From assembly GCA_017501695.1 (NCBI GenBank), contig JAFVWL010000005.1, forward strand, positions 1 to 64,000: DNA of 64,000 nucleotides, written 5' to 3'. This document shows, piece by piece, positions 41,577 to 49,542 of the stretch; the first letter of the stretch is position 1, and each line of letters begins with the position of its first letter. The notes beneath the pieces were generated by a model that was not told the origin of the DNA, did no database searches, and saw only the letters and a program-made list of their open reading frames with translations. Origin of the DNA: Oscillospiraceae bacterium. Its GTDB lineage: Bacteria; Bacillota; Clostridia; Oscillospirales; Oscillospiraceae. The position numbers and the translations under genes were made by a program.

Positions 41577-42228
41577 ACTGCTGTTTGAAAAGACCGGAAA
41601 CGCCGTCTGGATCTCCCATCTGGACCTGATGCGGCTGTTCCAGCGGGCATTCCAGCGGGCAAAACTGCCCCTGAAGCACAGCCAGGGCTTCAATCCCCGG
41701 CCCTATGTGGCTGTGGCCCTTCCTCTGAGCGTTGGCGTGGAGAGCGTCTGTGAGCTGCTGGATTTCGATCTGGATGGCGCTTCGGTTCCCGATGATGAGA
41801 TCCGGGACAGCCTGAACCGGGTCCTGGTGGATGGGGTCCGGGTGCTGGATGTGTATGAGGACGGTCAGAAAATCAAAAACCTGGCGCTGCTTGACTGCGT
41901 CCTGACTTTGGAGTATGATAGGGGAGTGCCTGAGGGCACCGCCGAGGCTGTGGAAGCCCTGTTTGCACGGCCATCCCTGCCGGTGATGAAGAAGAGCAAG
42001 AACGGACCCGTGGAGCAGGATATCATTCCCATGATCCGGCAGCTCCGTGTGGATCAAAACGACGGTCATACGGTTACATTGGAAGCCCGGGTCTGCTGCC
42101 AGAACCCCAGCCTGAACCCCATGCAGCTTGCGGCTGCGGTGGACAAGTATCTTCCGGAGTTCCGGCCGGATTTTGTGAAAAGCCGCCGGGTTGCCCTGTA
42201 CGATGCCCAGGGAAATATTTTTCGATAA
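41569..42228 (+). CDS. DUF2344/TIGR03936 protein, partner of radical SAM protein
   Basis: 219 residues beginning MPRLLFEKTGNAVWISHLDL, with FQRAKLPLKHSQGFNPRP, the family's conserved start. It overlaps the radical SAM gene by 8 bases. In many Firmicutes these two sit upstream of the ribonuclease G and rplU-rpmA genes; here those are absent and a small zinc-ribbon gene follows. It is probably a partner of the radical SAM enzyme in RNA or ribosome modification; this is inference from context in other genomes. Confidence 0.88.
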   Translation: MPRLLFEKTGNAVWISHLDLMRLFQRAFQRAKLPLKHSQGFNPRPYVAVALPLSVGVESVCELLDFDLDGASVPDDEIRDSLNRVLVDGVRVLDVYEDGQKIKNLALLDCVLTLEYDRGVPEGTAEAVEALFARPSLPVMKKSKNGPVEQDIIPMIRQLRVDQNDGHTVTLEARVCCQNPSLNPMQLAAAVDKYLPEFRPDFVKSRRVALYDAQGNIFR

Positions 42229-42244
42229 AAGGAGATTTACAGAT

Positions 42245-42469
42245 ATGGATAACAAGGAACTGATCGAACTGGAAGAGTGCCCCATTTGCCGGGGACCCGG
42301 CATGATCCTCCATGAGGGCGGCTGGAATGTCCAGGTGGAATGCGTGGATTGCAGCGCTCACACCGTGTATGTGGAATACAGCAATGAGGCTGAAAAAGCG
42401 GAAGCGGAGCGCAGTGTGGTAAGCCTGTGGAACATGGGCAAGGTGGTCCACGGCGAGCGCGGCGAATAA
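42245..42469 (+). CDS. Small zinc-ribbon (Lar-like) protein
   Basis: 74 residues from the ATG at 42245, AAAGGAG upstream. Two CxxC knuckles (CPICRGPG near 12-19, CVDCSAHT near 33-40) with a Trp-containing loop between them match the fold of the Lar restriction-alleviation-like family. A short acidic helix and the Trp-Asn motif SLWNMGK follow. Such proteins are often phage-derived, but the family is broad and the function here is unknown. Last gene of the radical SAM operon. Confidence 0.7.
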   Translation: MDNKELIELEECPICRGPGMILHEGGWNVQVECVDCSAHTVYVEYSNEAEKAEAERSVVSLWNMGKVVHGERGE

Positions 42470-42479
42470 GTTTTCGGGA

Positions 42480-42507
42480 AACGGCGGCGTTTTGCCGCCG
42501 TTTTTTG
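42480..42507 (+). terminator. Terminator after zinc-ribbon gene
   Basis: 9-bp stem AACGGCGGC/GCCGCCGTT, loop GTTTT, then TTTT. Confidence 0.85.
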
Positions 42508-42557
42508 TAACCTTTCGGACCTGTTTTCCCTCTATATAAGTGAAAGGCGGTGAAGAA

Positions 42558-43112
42558 ATGGACGATGGAAAGCTCGTAGACTTGTTCTGGCGCCGGGATG
42601 AGGCTGCGATCAATCAAACCCAGGCCAAGTATGGGAAATTGCTGCTGCGCCTGGCCCAACGGATCACTGGGAATATGGAGGATGCTTTGGAATGTGTCAA
42701 TGACACCTATCTTGCGTCCTGGAATGCCATACCTCCGGAAAGACCCCAATATTTCTTCGCATACCTTTCCAAAATCTGCCGAAATCTTGCCTTTGGTGTG
42801 CTGGACAGAAGGGAAGCGGAAAAACGCTCCGCAACAGTGGTGGAGCTGACACAGGAGCTGCAGCAGTGCCTGCCCGACCGGATGGCGGAAGCCCGGCTGG
42901 AAGGGCGGGAGATCGGAGACGCGTTGAACCGTTTCCTTGGGGCATTGAAAACTGAGGAACGGAGAATCTTTCTCCGCCGGTACTGGTACGGCGATTCCGT
43001 GGTTGAGATCGCGTCCCATTTCTCCGCCACCCAAAGCAAGGTCAAAACCCAGCTTCACCGGACCCGGGAGAAGCTCAGAAAATTTCTTGAACAGGAGGGA
43101 ATCGGAATATGA
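42558..43112 (+). CDS. ECF-family RNA polymerase sigma factor
   Basis: 184 residues from the ATG at 42558 with AAAGGCGGTG upstream. Sigma region 2 (about 15-85): ITGNMEDALECVNDTYLASW and the Trp/Phe-rich promoter-melting helix. Region 4 (about 125-180): ALKTEERRIFLRRYWYGDS, then the helix-turn-helix ATQSKVKTQLHRTREKLRKF. It overlaps the next gene by ATGA, so the membrane-bound serpin made from that gene is its likely anti-sigma partner. The target promoters are unknown. No copy of its own promoter could be recognised. Confidence 0.88.
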   Translation: MDDGKLVDLFWRRDEAAINQTQAKYGKLLLRLAQRITGNMEDALECVNDTYLASWNAIPPERPQYFFAYLSKICRNLAFGVLDRREAEKRSATVVELTQELQQCLPDRMAEARLEGREIGDALNRFLGALKTEERRIFLRRYWYGDSVVEIASHFSATQSKVKTQLHRTREKLRKFLEQEGIGI

Positions 43113-44443
43113 ACGAAAAAGATCTGCTCACCGGATTGAGCCATATTGATGAGAAATATGTTGAAGACGCCCGATGTGCGAAAAAGCCCTACTTCCGCAC
43201 AGTCATTATCCGCTGGGCCGGCATTGCGGCGGTACTGGCTGTGATATTCGGAATCATCGGATCTCTGGGCAATATCGCGGCCCCGGTTCAGGCAGAGGAC
43301 CTGATGGAAGGCATTCAGGCCAACCCGGTGGAGCCGACTCCTCTGGATGCGGTCACACCGAAGGTTATGGATTTCGGTCTGCGGCTGCTGAACCGGGTAA
43401 ATGAGGGAAATCAGAACACCCTGATTTCTCCCCTGAGTGTGCTGTACGCCCTGGCTATGACCGCCAACGGTGCGGAAGGGGAGACCCTGGCGGAAATGGA
43501 ATTGGTTCTGGGGATGGAAACCCAGGAGATGAATGACTGGCTTTACAGCTTTGCCCGGAAAATCGATGCGTCTCAACTGAAAGCTGCCAATTCCATCTGG
43601 TTCGCCGACGATGTGACATTCCAGGTCAATCAGAACTTCCTGCAGACCAACGCGGACTATTTCGGTGCGGACCTGTACAAGTCTCCCTTTGACCAAACCA
43701 CCCTGGATGACATCAACAACTGGTGCAAGGACCGGACCGATGGCATGATCCCTAAGGTTTTGGAGGAAATCCCGGAGGGAATGGTCATGTATCTGATCAA
43801 TGCCCTGTGCTTTGATGCGGAGTGGGAGGAACAGTACGAGAAAAATCAGGTGCGGCCCGATCAGTTTTATCTGGCTAACGGCATGGAAATCACCACGGAG
43901 TTTTTGTTTTCAAAAGAGAAATGGGTTCTCATGGACGAGAATGCGGTTGGATTTTTGAAACCGTATAAGGGAGAAAAATACGCATTTGCGGCTTTGCTGC
44001 CAGAGGATGGAATGCATGTATCCCAATACCTGGAATCCCTGACAGGGGAGAAGCTAAACGGTATTCTTTCCGGAGCGGTTTGGAGTGAAGTCTCTGTTTC
44101 CATTCCCAGCTTTGAGACGGATACGGATGCGGAGCTGATCGAACCCCTGAAGGAGATGGGGATGGTGAAGCTCTTCGACAAGGATCAGGCTGATCTGACC
44201 CGCCTGGGCAGAAGCCCGGAGGGCAACATCTGGGTGAACAAGCTGCTGCACAAGACCTATATGAAGCTGGATGCCCACGGCACCAAGGCCGCGGCCATCA
44301 CTATTGGTGGTGCTATGAGACCTACCGCTGCCCCGGTCCCGCCTGAGATCATCTATCTGGACCGGCCCTTTGTGTATATGATCGTGGATCTGGAAACCGG
44401 GGTGCCGGTGTTCCTGGGTGTGATGATGAACCCTTCCGTGTAA
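43109..44443 (+). CDS. Membrane-anchored serpin, probable sigma-factor partner
   Basis: 444 residues. Residues 1-32 are a cytoplasmic segment (MNEKDLLTGLSHIDEKYVED), 33-52 one membrane helix, then a linker and a full serpin domain (about 75-444). Serpin features: NTLISPLSVLYALAMTANGA, LKAANSIWFAD, YLINALCFDAEW and the end FVYMIVDLETGVPVFLG. The hinge before the reactive loop reads HGTKAAAITIGGA; the small residues needed for loop insertion are present, so it may be inhibitory. The loop continues AMRPTAAPVPP. The serpin would sit outside the cell while the N-terminal tail faces the sigma factor encoded just upstream. Gut Oscillospirales serpins (siropins of Eubacterium siraeum) inhibit host elastase; regulation through protease sensing is a further possibility. 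Confidence 0.87.
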   Translation: MNEKDLLTGLSHIDEKYVEDARCAKKPYFRTVIIRWAGIAAVLAVIFGIIGSLGNIAAPVQAEDLMEGIQANPVEPTPLDAVTPKVMDFGLRLLNRVNEGNQNTLISPLSVLYALAMTANGAEGETLAEMELVLGMETQEMNDWLYSFARKIDASQLKAANSIWFADDVTFQVNQNFLQTNADYFGADLYKSPFDQTTLDDINNWCKDRTDGMIPKVLEEIPEGMVMYLINALCFDAEWEEQYEKNQVRPDQFYLANGMEITTEFLFSKEKWVLMDENAVGFLKPYKGEKYAFAALLPEDGMHVSQYLESLTGEKLNGILSGAVWSEVSVSIPSFETDTDAELIEPLKEMGMVKLFDKDQADLTRLGRSPEGNIWVNKLLHKTYMKLDAHGTKAAAITIGGAMRPTAAPVPPEIIYLDRPFVYMIVDLETGVPVFLGVMMNPSV

Positions 44444-44512
44444 GAGATATGGCGGTGGCAGAACTACCTGCCACCGCCGCGAAAAAATTTTTGAAAAAAA
44501 GAAAAATAATGC

Positions 44513-44541
44513 TTGCATTTTCTGAAAAGGTGTGTTATTAT
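44513..44541 (+). promoter_or_regulatory. Promoter of tRNA-Pro(GGG)
   Basis: TTGCAT (44513-44518), 17 bases, TATTAT (44536-44541), about 31 bases before the tRNA. Confidence 0.75.
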
Positions 44542-44572
44542 AGCGGAGCTGTCGAGGACAGCAACGAAATAT

Positions 44573-44649
44573 CCGGGTGTGGCGAAGTTTGGTATCGCGC
44601 TTGAATGGGGTTCAAGAGGCCTCGAGTTCGAATCTCGACACTCGGACCA
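44573..44649 (+). tRNA. tRNA-Pro (anticodon GGG)
   Basis: 77-nt cloverleaf with acceptor CCGGGTG/CACTCGG, encoded CCA, T-loop TTCGAAT, anticodon stem CTTGA/TCAAG and loop ATGGGGT, giving anticodon GGG. D-arm region identical to that of tRNA-Pro(CGG) at 38838-38914. Confidence 0.95.
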
Positions 44650-44650
44650 A

Positions 44651-44685
44651 AACGGGCTGAAACGTAAGGTTTCAGCCCGTTTTTT
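44651..44685 (+). terminator. Terminator of tRNA-Pro(GGG)
   Basis: Long stem (AACGGGCTGAAAC paired with GTTTCAGCCCGTT) followed by TTTTT. Confidence 0.9.
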
Positions 44686-44722
44686 GATGCTGAAAGTTAC
44701 CTGCATTTATAGAAATTTATAA

Positions 44723-44766
44723 CGGTTGATACGCGGTTGATACGCGGTTGATACGCGGTTGTAACG
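44723..44766 (+). repeat. Four tandem 11-bp repeats upstream of glnN
   Basis: Three exact copies of CGGTTGATACG (44723-44733, 44734-44744, 44745-44755) and a fourth with two changes (CGGTTGTAACG, 44756-44766). They lie about 60 bases upstream of the glnN -35 box. The spacing is about one helical turn, so a protein binding the copies would sit on one face of the DNA. No spacer sequences, so not a CRISPR. Confidence 0.85.
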
Positions 44767-44827
44767 TGCGGAGGTTTGCTGCGGGGAGATTCTTTCGGTA
44801 GGGAAGAATAAGTTGTTCGGATTTCAC

Positions 44828-44856
44828 TGGACATTTTTACCGGAATGCGCTATAAT
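44828..44856 (+). promoter_or_regulatory. Promoter of glnN
   Basis: TGGACA (44828-44833), 17 bases, TATAAT (44851-44856); a second TATAAT lies at 44861-44866. About 50 bases before the ATG. Confidence 0.75.
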
Positions 44857-44905
44857 TATATATAATGGAAAATTATGATCCCATATCGAAAGGACGATTT
44901 CTTCT

Positions 44906-46990
44906 ATGTCTGAGTTCCTGAATGTGCCGGAGATTTTCGGCAGCGATGTGTTCAATGAGGCCACCATGCGCCAGCGGCTGCCGGAAGCGGCCTTTACCGC
45001 ATGGAAAACCTGCGTGACCACCGGGTCCCAGCTTCCTCTGGATGTGGCTAATGATATTGCTGAGGCTATGAAGCTGTGGGCCATCGAGAAGGGAGCCACC
45101 CACTATACCCACTGGTTCCAGCCCATGACGGGCATTACCGCGGAAAAGCACGATTCCTTTATCACGCCCACCGGCGACGGCCGGGTGATTATGGAATTTT
45201 CCGGAAAGGAACTGGTCCGGGGCGAATCCGACGGTTCCTCTTTCCCCAACGGCGGTCTTCGGGCTACCTTTGAGGCCCGGGGCTATACGGCCTGGGATCC
45301 CACATCCTCTGCCTTTGTCCGGGACGGAAGTCTGTACATCCCTACCTGCTTCTTCTCCTATAATGGAGAATCTCTGGACAAAAAGACTCCGCTGCTCCGA
45401 TCCATGGACGAGGTCTCCCGGGAAGCCATCCGGATCCTGCGGCTCTTCGGTGACAATGAAACCAAGCGGGTCATCGCCTCCGTGGGCGCGGAGCAGGAGT
45501 ATTTCCTGCTGCCCAAGGACCTGTACGCCCAGCGGGAGGACCTGCGGCTGACGGGCCGAACCCTCTTCGGTGCCCAGCCCCCCAAGGGACAGGAACTGGA
45601 TGATCACTATTTCGGTATCATCCGGACCCGGGTTTCCTCCTTCATGAAGGACCTGGACGAACAGCTCTGGCGGCTGGGTGTCCTGTCCAAGACCAAGCAT
45701 AACGAAGGCGCTCCCTGCCAGCATGAAATGGCTCCCATTTACACGGATGCCAACACGGCCTGTGATGATAACCAGCTCATTATGGCGATTATGAAAAAGT
45801 GCGCCGCCAAGCACAATCTGGTGTGCCTGCTCCATGAAAAGCCTTTTGCTGGCATCAGCGGTTCCGGCAAGCATAACAACTGGTCTCTGGCGACAGATTC
45901 CGGCAAGAATCTGTTCAGCCCCGGAAAGACTCCCAGCCAGAACGCCCGGTTCCTGGTGTTCCTGGCTGCCTTTATCGCCGGCGTGGATGAGTATCAGGAT
46001 TTCCTGCGCTGTACCGTGGCTTCCGCAGGCAACGATCATCGGCTGGGTGCCAATGAAGCGCCTCCGGCCATCGTGTCCGTGTTCCTGGGGAATGAACTGA
46101 ATGCCATCATTCGCTCTGTCATCGATGACACCAATTATCAGGAACCGGAAAAGGCCATGCTCCGCATCGGTGTGGACGTTCTGCCTGCCATCCCCAAGGA
46201 TACCACGGACCGGAATCGGACCAGCCCCCTGGCTTTCACCGGCAACAAGTTCGAACTGCGTATGCTGGGTTCCTCCCAGTCCATCGCCGAGCCCAATATT
46301 GCCCTGAACACCATCATGGCGGAGGAGCTGAGCCGCTTTGCCGATGTGCTGGAACAGGCGGAGGATTTCGATAAGGCTCTCCATGACCTGGTCCGTACCA
46401 CGTTCATCCGGCATCAGCGGATCCTCTTTGACGGCAACGGCTATTCCGAGGATTGGAAGCGGGAAGCTGCCCGCCGGGGCCTGAGCAATCTGGCTTCTAC
46501 CGCGGAATGTCTGCCTGCTCTGGTTTCCGAGAAAAACGTTGACCTGGTGGTTCGTCATGGCATCTATACGGAAACGGAGTTCCGGGCCCGGTATGCCATC
46601 CATCTGGAAGCCTACAATAAGATCGTGGGCATTGAGGCCCGGACCATGGTGGATATGGCGGTCCATCAGATTCTTCCCGCGGCGATCCACTACACCAAGG
46701 ATCTTTGCGACGCGCTGAACGCGAAAAAAAGCGTGGGAGCAAGCTGTCGGGCGGAGTCTGTGCTGATCCGGCACCTGAGTACCAACACGGAGGCTCTTTA
46801 CGATGCCATCGACACCCTGCGCCAGCATCTGGAGAAGATTCCCAAGGAAGCAGTGGAAGCGGCAAAGTATTACCACGACACCATCCTGCCCGGCATGAAC
46901 GCCATCCGCTCCGCCGCGGATATGCTGGAGATTCTGACGGACAAATCCTATTGGCCCTATCCCACCTATTCCGATCTGCTGTATTATTGA
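44906..46990 (+). CDS. glnN: Glutamine synthetase type III
   Basis: 694 residues, the large dodecameric GSIII form (about 700-730 usual) that makes glutamine from glutamate, ammonia and ATP. THYTHWFQPMTGITAEKHDS and GRVIMEFSGKELVRGESDG are characteristic of type III. Metal and substrate residues appear in GAEQEYFLLP, NEGAPCQHEMAP, FAGISGSGKHNNWSL and NDHRLGANEAPPA. The C-terminal region is mostly helical. The start ATG has AAAGGACG upstream. Own promoter preceded by the 11-bp repeat array, and own terminator. Together with the citrate branch it links carbon and nitrogen assimilation. Confidence 0.97.
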   Translation: MSEFLNVPEIFGSDVFNEATMRQRLPEAAFTAWKTCVTTGSQLPLDVANDIAEAMKLWAIEKGATHYTHWFQPMTGITAEKHDSFITPTGDGRVIMEFSGKELVRGESDGSSFPNGGLRATFEARGYTAWDPTSSAFVRDGSLYIPTCFFSYNGESLDKKTPLLRSMDEVSREAIRILRLFGDNETKRVIASVGAEQEYFLLPKDLYAQREDLRLTGRTLFGAQPPKGQELDDHYFGIIRTRVSSFMKDLDEQLWRLGVLSKTKHNEGAPCQHEMAPIYTDANTACDDNQLIMAIMKKCAAKHNLVCLLHEKPFAGISGSGKHNNWSLATDSGKNLFSPGKTPSQNARFLVFLAAFIAGVDEYQDFLRCTVASAGNDHRLGANEAPPAIVSVFLGNELNAIIRSVIDDTNYQEPEKAMLRIGVDVLPAIPKDTTDRNRTSPLAFTGNKFELRMLGSSQSIAEPNIALNTIMAEELSRFADVLEQAEDFDKALHDLVRTTFIRHQRILFDGNGYSEDWKREAARRGLSNLASTAECLPALVSEKNVDLVVRHGIYTETEFRARYAIHLEAYNKIVGIEARTMVDMAVHQILPAAIHYTKDLCDALNAKKSVGASCRAESVLIRHLSTNTEALYDAIDTLRQHLEKIPKEAVEAAKYYHDTILPGMNAIRSAADMLEILTDKSYWPYPTYSDLLYY

Positions 46991-46995
46991 TCCTG

Positions 46996-47031
46996 AATCA
47001 CACGCATTCTTGCAGATGCGTGTGATTTTTT
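46996..47031 (+). terminator. Terminator of glnN
   Basis: 12-bp stem AATCACACGCAT/ATGCGTGTGATT followed by TTTTT. Confidence 0.88.
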
Positions 47032-47067
47032 ATCGTTCCCGTAATTTTGCTTGAAAAGAGGGGAATT

Positions 47068-47096
47068 TTGATGTAAGATATTGGTGGAATTATATA
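47068..47096 (+). promoter_or_regulatory. Promoter of arabinose operon
   Basis: TTGATG (47068-47073), 17 bases, TATATA (47091-47096), giving a short leader before the TTG start at 47114. No clear operator palindrome is seen. Confidence 0.55.
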
Positions 47097-47113
47097 AGAA
47101 AGCGGTGATCTCT

Positions 47114-48640
47114 TTGCGGAATTATCTTGGCATCGAACTGGGCTCCACACGGATCAAGGCGGTAGCCATTGACGAAAAGCACATTCCGGTGTCTTCCGGT
47201 GACTATACCTGGAAGAGCACTTATGAAAACGGAATCTGGACCTACGGTCTGGAAGAAGTCTGGACGGGTCTGAAAACCGCGCTGGTGGATGTAGAGAACC
47301 GGGAAAATGTGGCGGCTATGGGCATCTCCGCCATGATGCACGGTTACCTGGCCTTTGATAAGGACTGGAATCTGCTGGTGCCTTTCCGTACCTGGCAGAA
47401 TACCATTACCGGACCCGCGGCGGCGGAGCTGACGGCGCTGTTTGGCTTCAACATTCCCCAGCGCTGGTCAATCGCGCACCTGTATCAGGCGATTCTGAAT
47501 GGGGAGGAGCATGTTTCTCAGATTGCCCACGTCACCACTCTGGCAGGCTATGTTCACTATAAGCTCACCGGTGTCAATGCCATCGGCATCGGCGAGGCCT
47601 CCGGTATGTTCCCCATCGACAGCGAAATGAACTGCTATGACGATGTTATGCTGTCTAAATTCAACGTTTTGGTGGAGGGCCGGAATCTGCCCTGGAAGCT
47701 CATCGACATTCTGCCTGGAGTCCTGATCGCCGGAGACAATGCCGGGTCCCTGACGGAAGCCGGTGCGGCGCTTCTGGACAATCTGCTCCCTGTGGGTATT
47801 CCCTTCGCTCCCGCCGAGGGTGACGCGGGTACGGGCATGACCGCAACCAATGCGGTGGCCCCCAGAACGGGCAATGTATCCGCCGGTACGTCCATCTTCT
47901 CCATGGTGGTGCTGGAACGGCCCTTGCAGAAGGTCTACGAAGAAATTGACCTTGTGACTACCCCCACGGGTAAGCCTGTCGCTATGGTCCACTGCAACAA
48001 CTGCACCAATGATTCCAATGCATGGGTCTCTGTTCTGAAGGAGACAGCGGAGCTGTTCGGCGCGGCACCTTCCAACGGTGAGGTCTACACCAAGCTGTAC
48101 GAAAAATCCCTGGAGGGTGATCCTAACTGCGGTGGCATCCTGGTCTGCAACTACATGGCAGGCGAGGGTGTGACCCATCTGGATGAGGGCCGCCCTATGG
48201 TGGTCCGCCGTCCTGATTCTAAATTCACTCTTGCCAATTTCTTCCGGGCAAGCCTTTATTCCACCATGTCCACGCTGAAAATCGGTATGGACATTCTGGC
48301 AGAGGAGAAGGTTGCTATCGACAGCCTGACAGGCCACGGCGGCCTGTTCAAGACGCCCGTTGTGGGTCAGAAATATATGGCCGCGGCCTGCAACGCTCCC
48401 GTTACCTGCATGGAAACAGCAGGCGAGGGCGGACCCTACGGCATGGCTCTGCTGGCGGCCTATATGGCAAAGAAGACAGAAGGAGAGACTCTGGAAGAAT
48501 ACCTGAATGCCCATGTTTTTGCCGATGCCCAGGGTACTACCCTGGCCCCGGACCAGGCAGATGTGGATGGCTTCAATGCCTACATCGAACGCTACAAGGC
48601 CCTTTTGCAGGTGGAAAAAACCGCGGTGGAAGTGCTTTGA
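47114..48640 (+). CDS. FGGY-family carbohydrate kinase, probable L-ribulokinase
   Basis: 508 residues. The two actin-like domains of FGGY sugar kinases start with NYLGIELGSTRIKAVAID (phosphate-binding loop). Later stretches are MGISAMMHGYL, EGDAGTGMTATNAV, GNVSAGTSIFSM and LTGHGGLFKTPVVGQ. Operon context with araA and araD makes L-ribulose the likely substrate, although it is not a classical AraB. The start is a TTG at 47114; GGTGAT, a good anti-Shine-Dalgarno match, lies 47104-47109. A GTG at 47105 is the alternative. It overlaps none of its neighbours; the esterase follows by 11 bases. Confidence 0.82.
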   Translation: MRNYLGIELGSTRIKAVAIDEKHIPVSSGDYTWKSTYENGIWTYGLEEVWTGLKTALVDVENRENVAAMGISAMMHGYLAFDKDWNLLVPFRTWQNTITGPAAAELTALFGFNIPQRWSIAHLYQAILNGEEHVSQIAHVTTLAGYVHYKLTGVNAIGIGEASGMFPIDSEMNCYDDVMLSKFNVLVEGRNLPWKLIDILPGVLIAGDNAGSLTEAGAALLDNLLPVGIPFAPAEGDAGTGMTATNAVAPRTGNVSAGTSIFSMVVLERPLQKVYEEIDLVTTPTGKPVAMVHCNNCTNDSNAWVSVLKETAELFGAAPSNGEVYTKLYEKSLEGDPNCGGILVCNYMAGEGVTHLDEGRPMVVRRPDSKFTLANFFRASLYSTMSTLKIGMDILAEEKVAIDSLTGHGGLFKTPVVGQKYMAAACNAPVTCMETAGEGGPYGMALLAAYMAKKTEGETLEEYLNAHVFADAQGTTLAPDQADVDGFNAYIERYKALLQVEKTAVEVL

Positions 48641-48651
48641 GAGGTGGCGTT

Positions 48652-49527
48652 ATGTCATGGAGAAGTTTGAATATACGGCTTTTGTTCGGCATCAGTGACT
48701 GGAACCGGGACCGGAAGCTGAAAATCCCGGAAACCGTACTGGTTCGCAAGGATCTTTCTTACGGTCCCGGGGGAAAATGGAACCGGCTGGACCTGGTGAC
48801 ACCTCGAGACGCAAAGGGTCTTCTGCCTGTGATCGTCAGCATCCATGGCGGTGCATTCGTCTACGGAACCAAGGAAGTGTATCAATACTATGCCGCGAAC
48901 CTGGCGGAAAACGGGTTTGCCGTTATCAATTTTAACTACCGCCTGGCGCCGGAGCACCGGTTTCCGGCTCAGTTGGAGGACACGGAACGGGTCATGGCCT
49001 GGCTTCTGGATCACGCCTCTGAGTACGGGCTGGATCCGGACCGGGTGTTCCTGGTGGGCGATTCCGCGGGCGCCCAGCTTGCCTGCCATTACGCGGCGCT
49101 GAATTCCAATCCGGAATTCGGAAAGCGCTTTTCCTTCCACAGCCCCGGACGGGTGAAATTCCGGGCGGTGGCGCTGAACTGCGGACTGTATGAGATACTG
49201 CCCCGGCAGGGCATTGCCATGGACCCGGTGGTCCGGGATTATCTGGAACCCGGGCAGAGAATGGAGGATCTCCGGCTGGATGTGATGGGTGCCATTACGG
49301 AAGCGTTTCCGCCGGCCTATGTGATGACAGCGGAGGAGGATTTCCTTCGGGAAGCGGCGAAGCCCATGTATGAGCGGCTTGTGAATGCCGGGGTTCCGGC
49401 AAAATACGCCCTGTGGACCGGGTCCGGGCAGACCCGGCTGGGCCATGTGTTCCACGTGAACATGAATCTGCCCGAAGCGAAGCAATGTAACCGGGAGCAG
49501 TGTGAATTCTTTCGGACTTATTTATAA
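48652..49527 (+). CDS. Alpha/beta hydrolase (hormone-sensitive-lipase-like esterase) in ara operon
   Basis: 291 residues from the ATG at 48652 with GAGAGGTGG upstream. Typical esterase motifs: SIHGGAFVYG (oxyanion HGG near 67), YRLAPEHRFPAQ and the nucleophile elbow VGDSAGAQLA (Ser near 140). The acid is probably in TAEEDFLREA (near 230), and the His is in GLHVFH-type context (GHVFHVNM, near 265). It has no signal peptide, so it acts inside the cell. Its place between the ribulokinase and araA suggests removal of acetyl or other esters from imported arabinose-containing oligosaccharides; this is inference. Confidence 0.82.
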   Translation: MSWRSLNIRLLFGISDWNRDRKLKIPETVLVRKDLSYGPGGKWNRLDLVTPRDAKGLLPVIVSIHGGAFVYGTKEVYQYYAANLAENGFAVINFNYRLAPEHRFPAQLEDTERVMAWLLDHASEYGLDPDRVFLVGDSAGAQLACHYAALNSNPEFGKRFSFHSPGRVKFRAVALNCGLYEILPRQGIAMDPVVRDYLEPGQRMEDLRLDVMGAITEAFPPAYVMTAEEDFLREAAKPMYERLVNAGVPAKYALWTGSGQTRLGHVFHVNMNLPEAKQCNREQCEFFRTYL

Positions 49528-49542
49528 ACAGGAGGTAAAACG

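Noticed and set aside
39702..41693. Long minus-strand frame opposite the radical SAM gene
   Set aside because: Shadow of a gene with intact catalytic motifs; similar shadows lie opposite glnN (44873-46876) and the DUF2079 gene.
44723..44766. Tandem repeats considered as a CRISPR remnant
   Set aside because: Repeats are 11 bp and adjoin without spacers, and no cas gene is present.
47105..47107. GTG start for the ribulokinase-like gene
   Set aside because: It falls inside the GGTGAT ribosome-binding match; the TTG at 47114 has the better spacing, though the GTG cannot be excluded.
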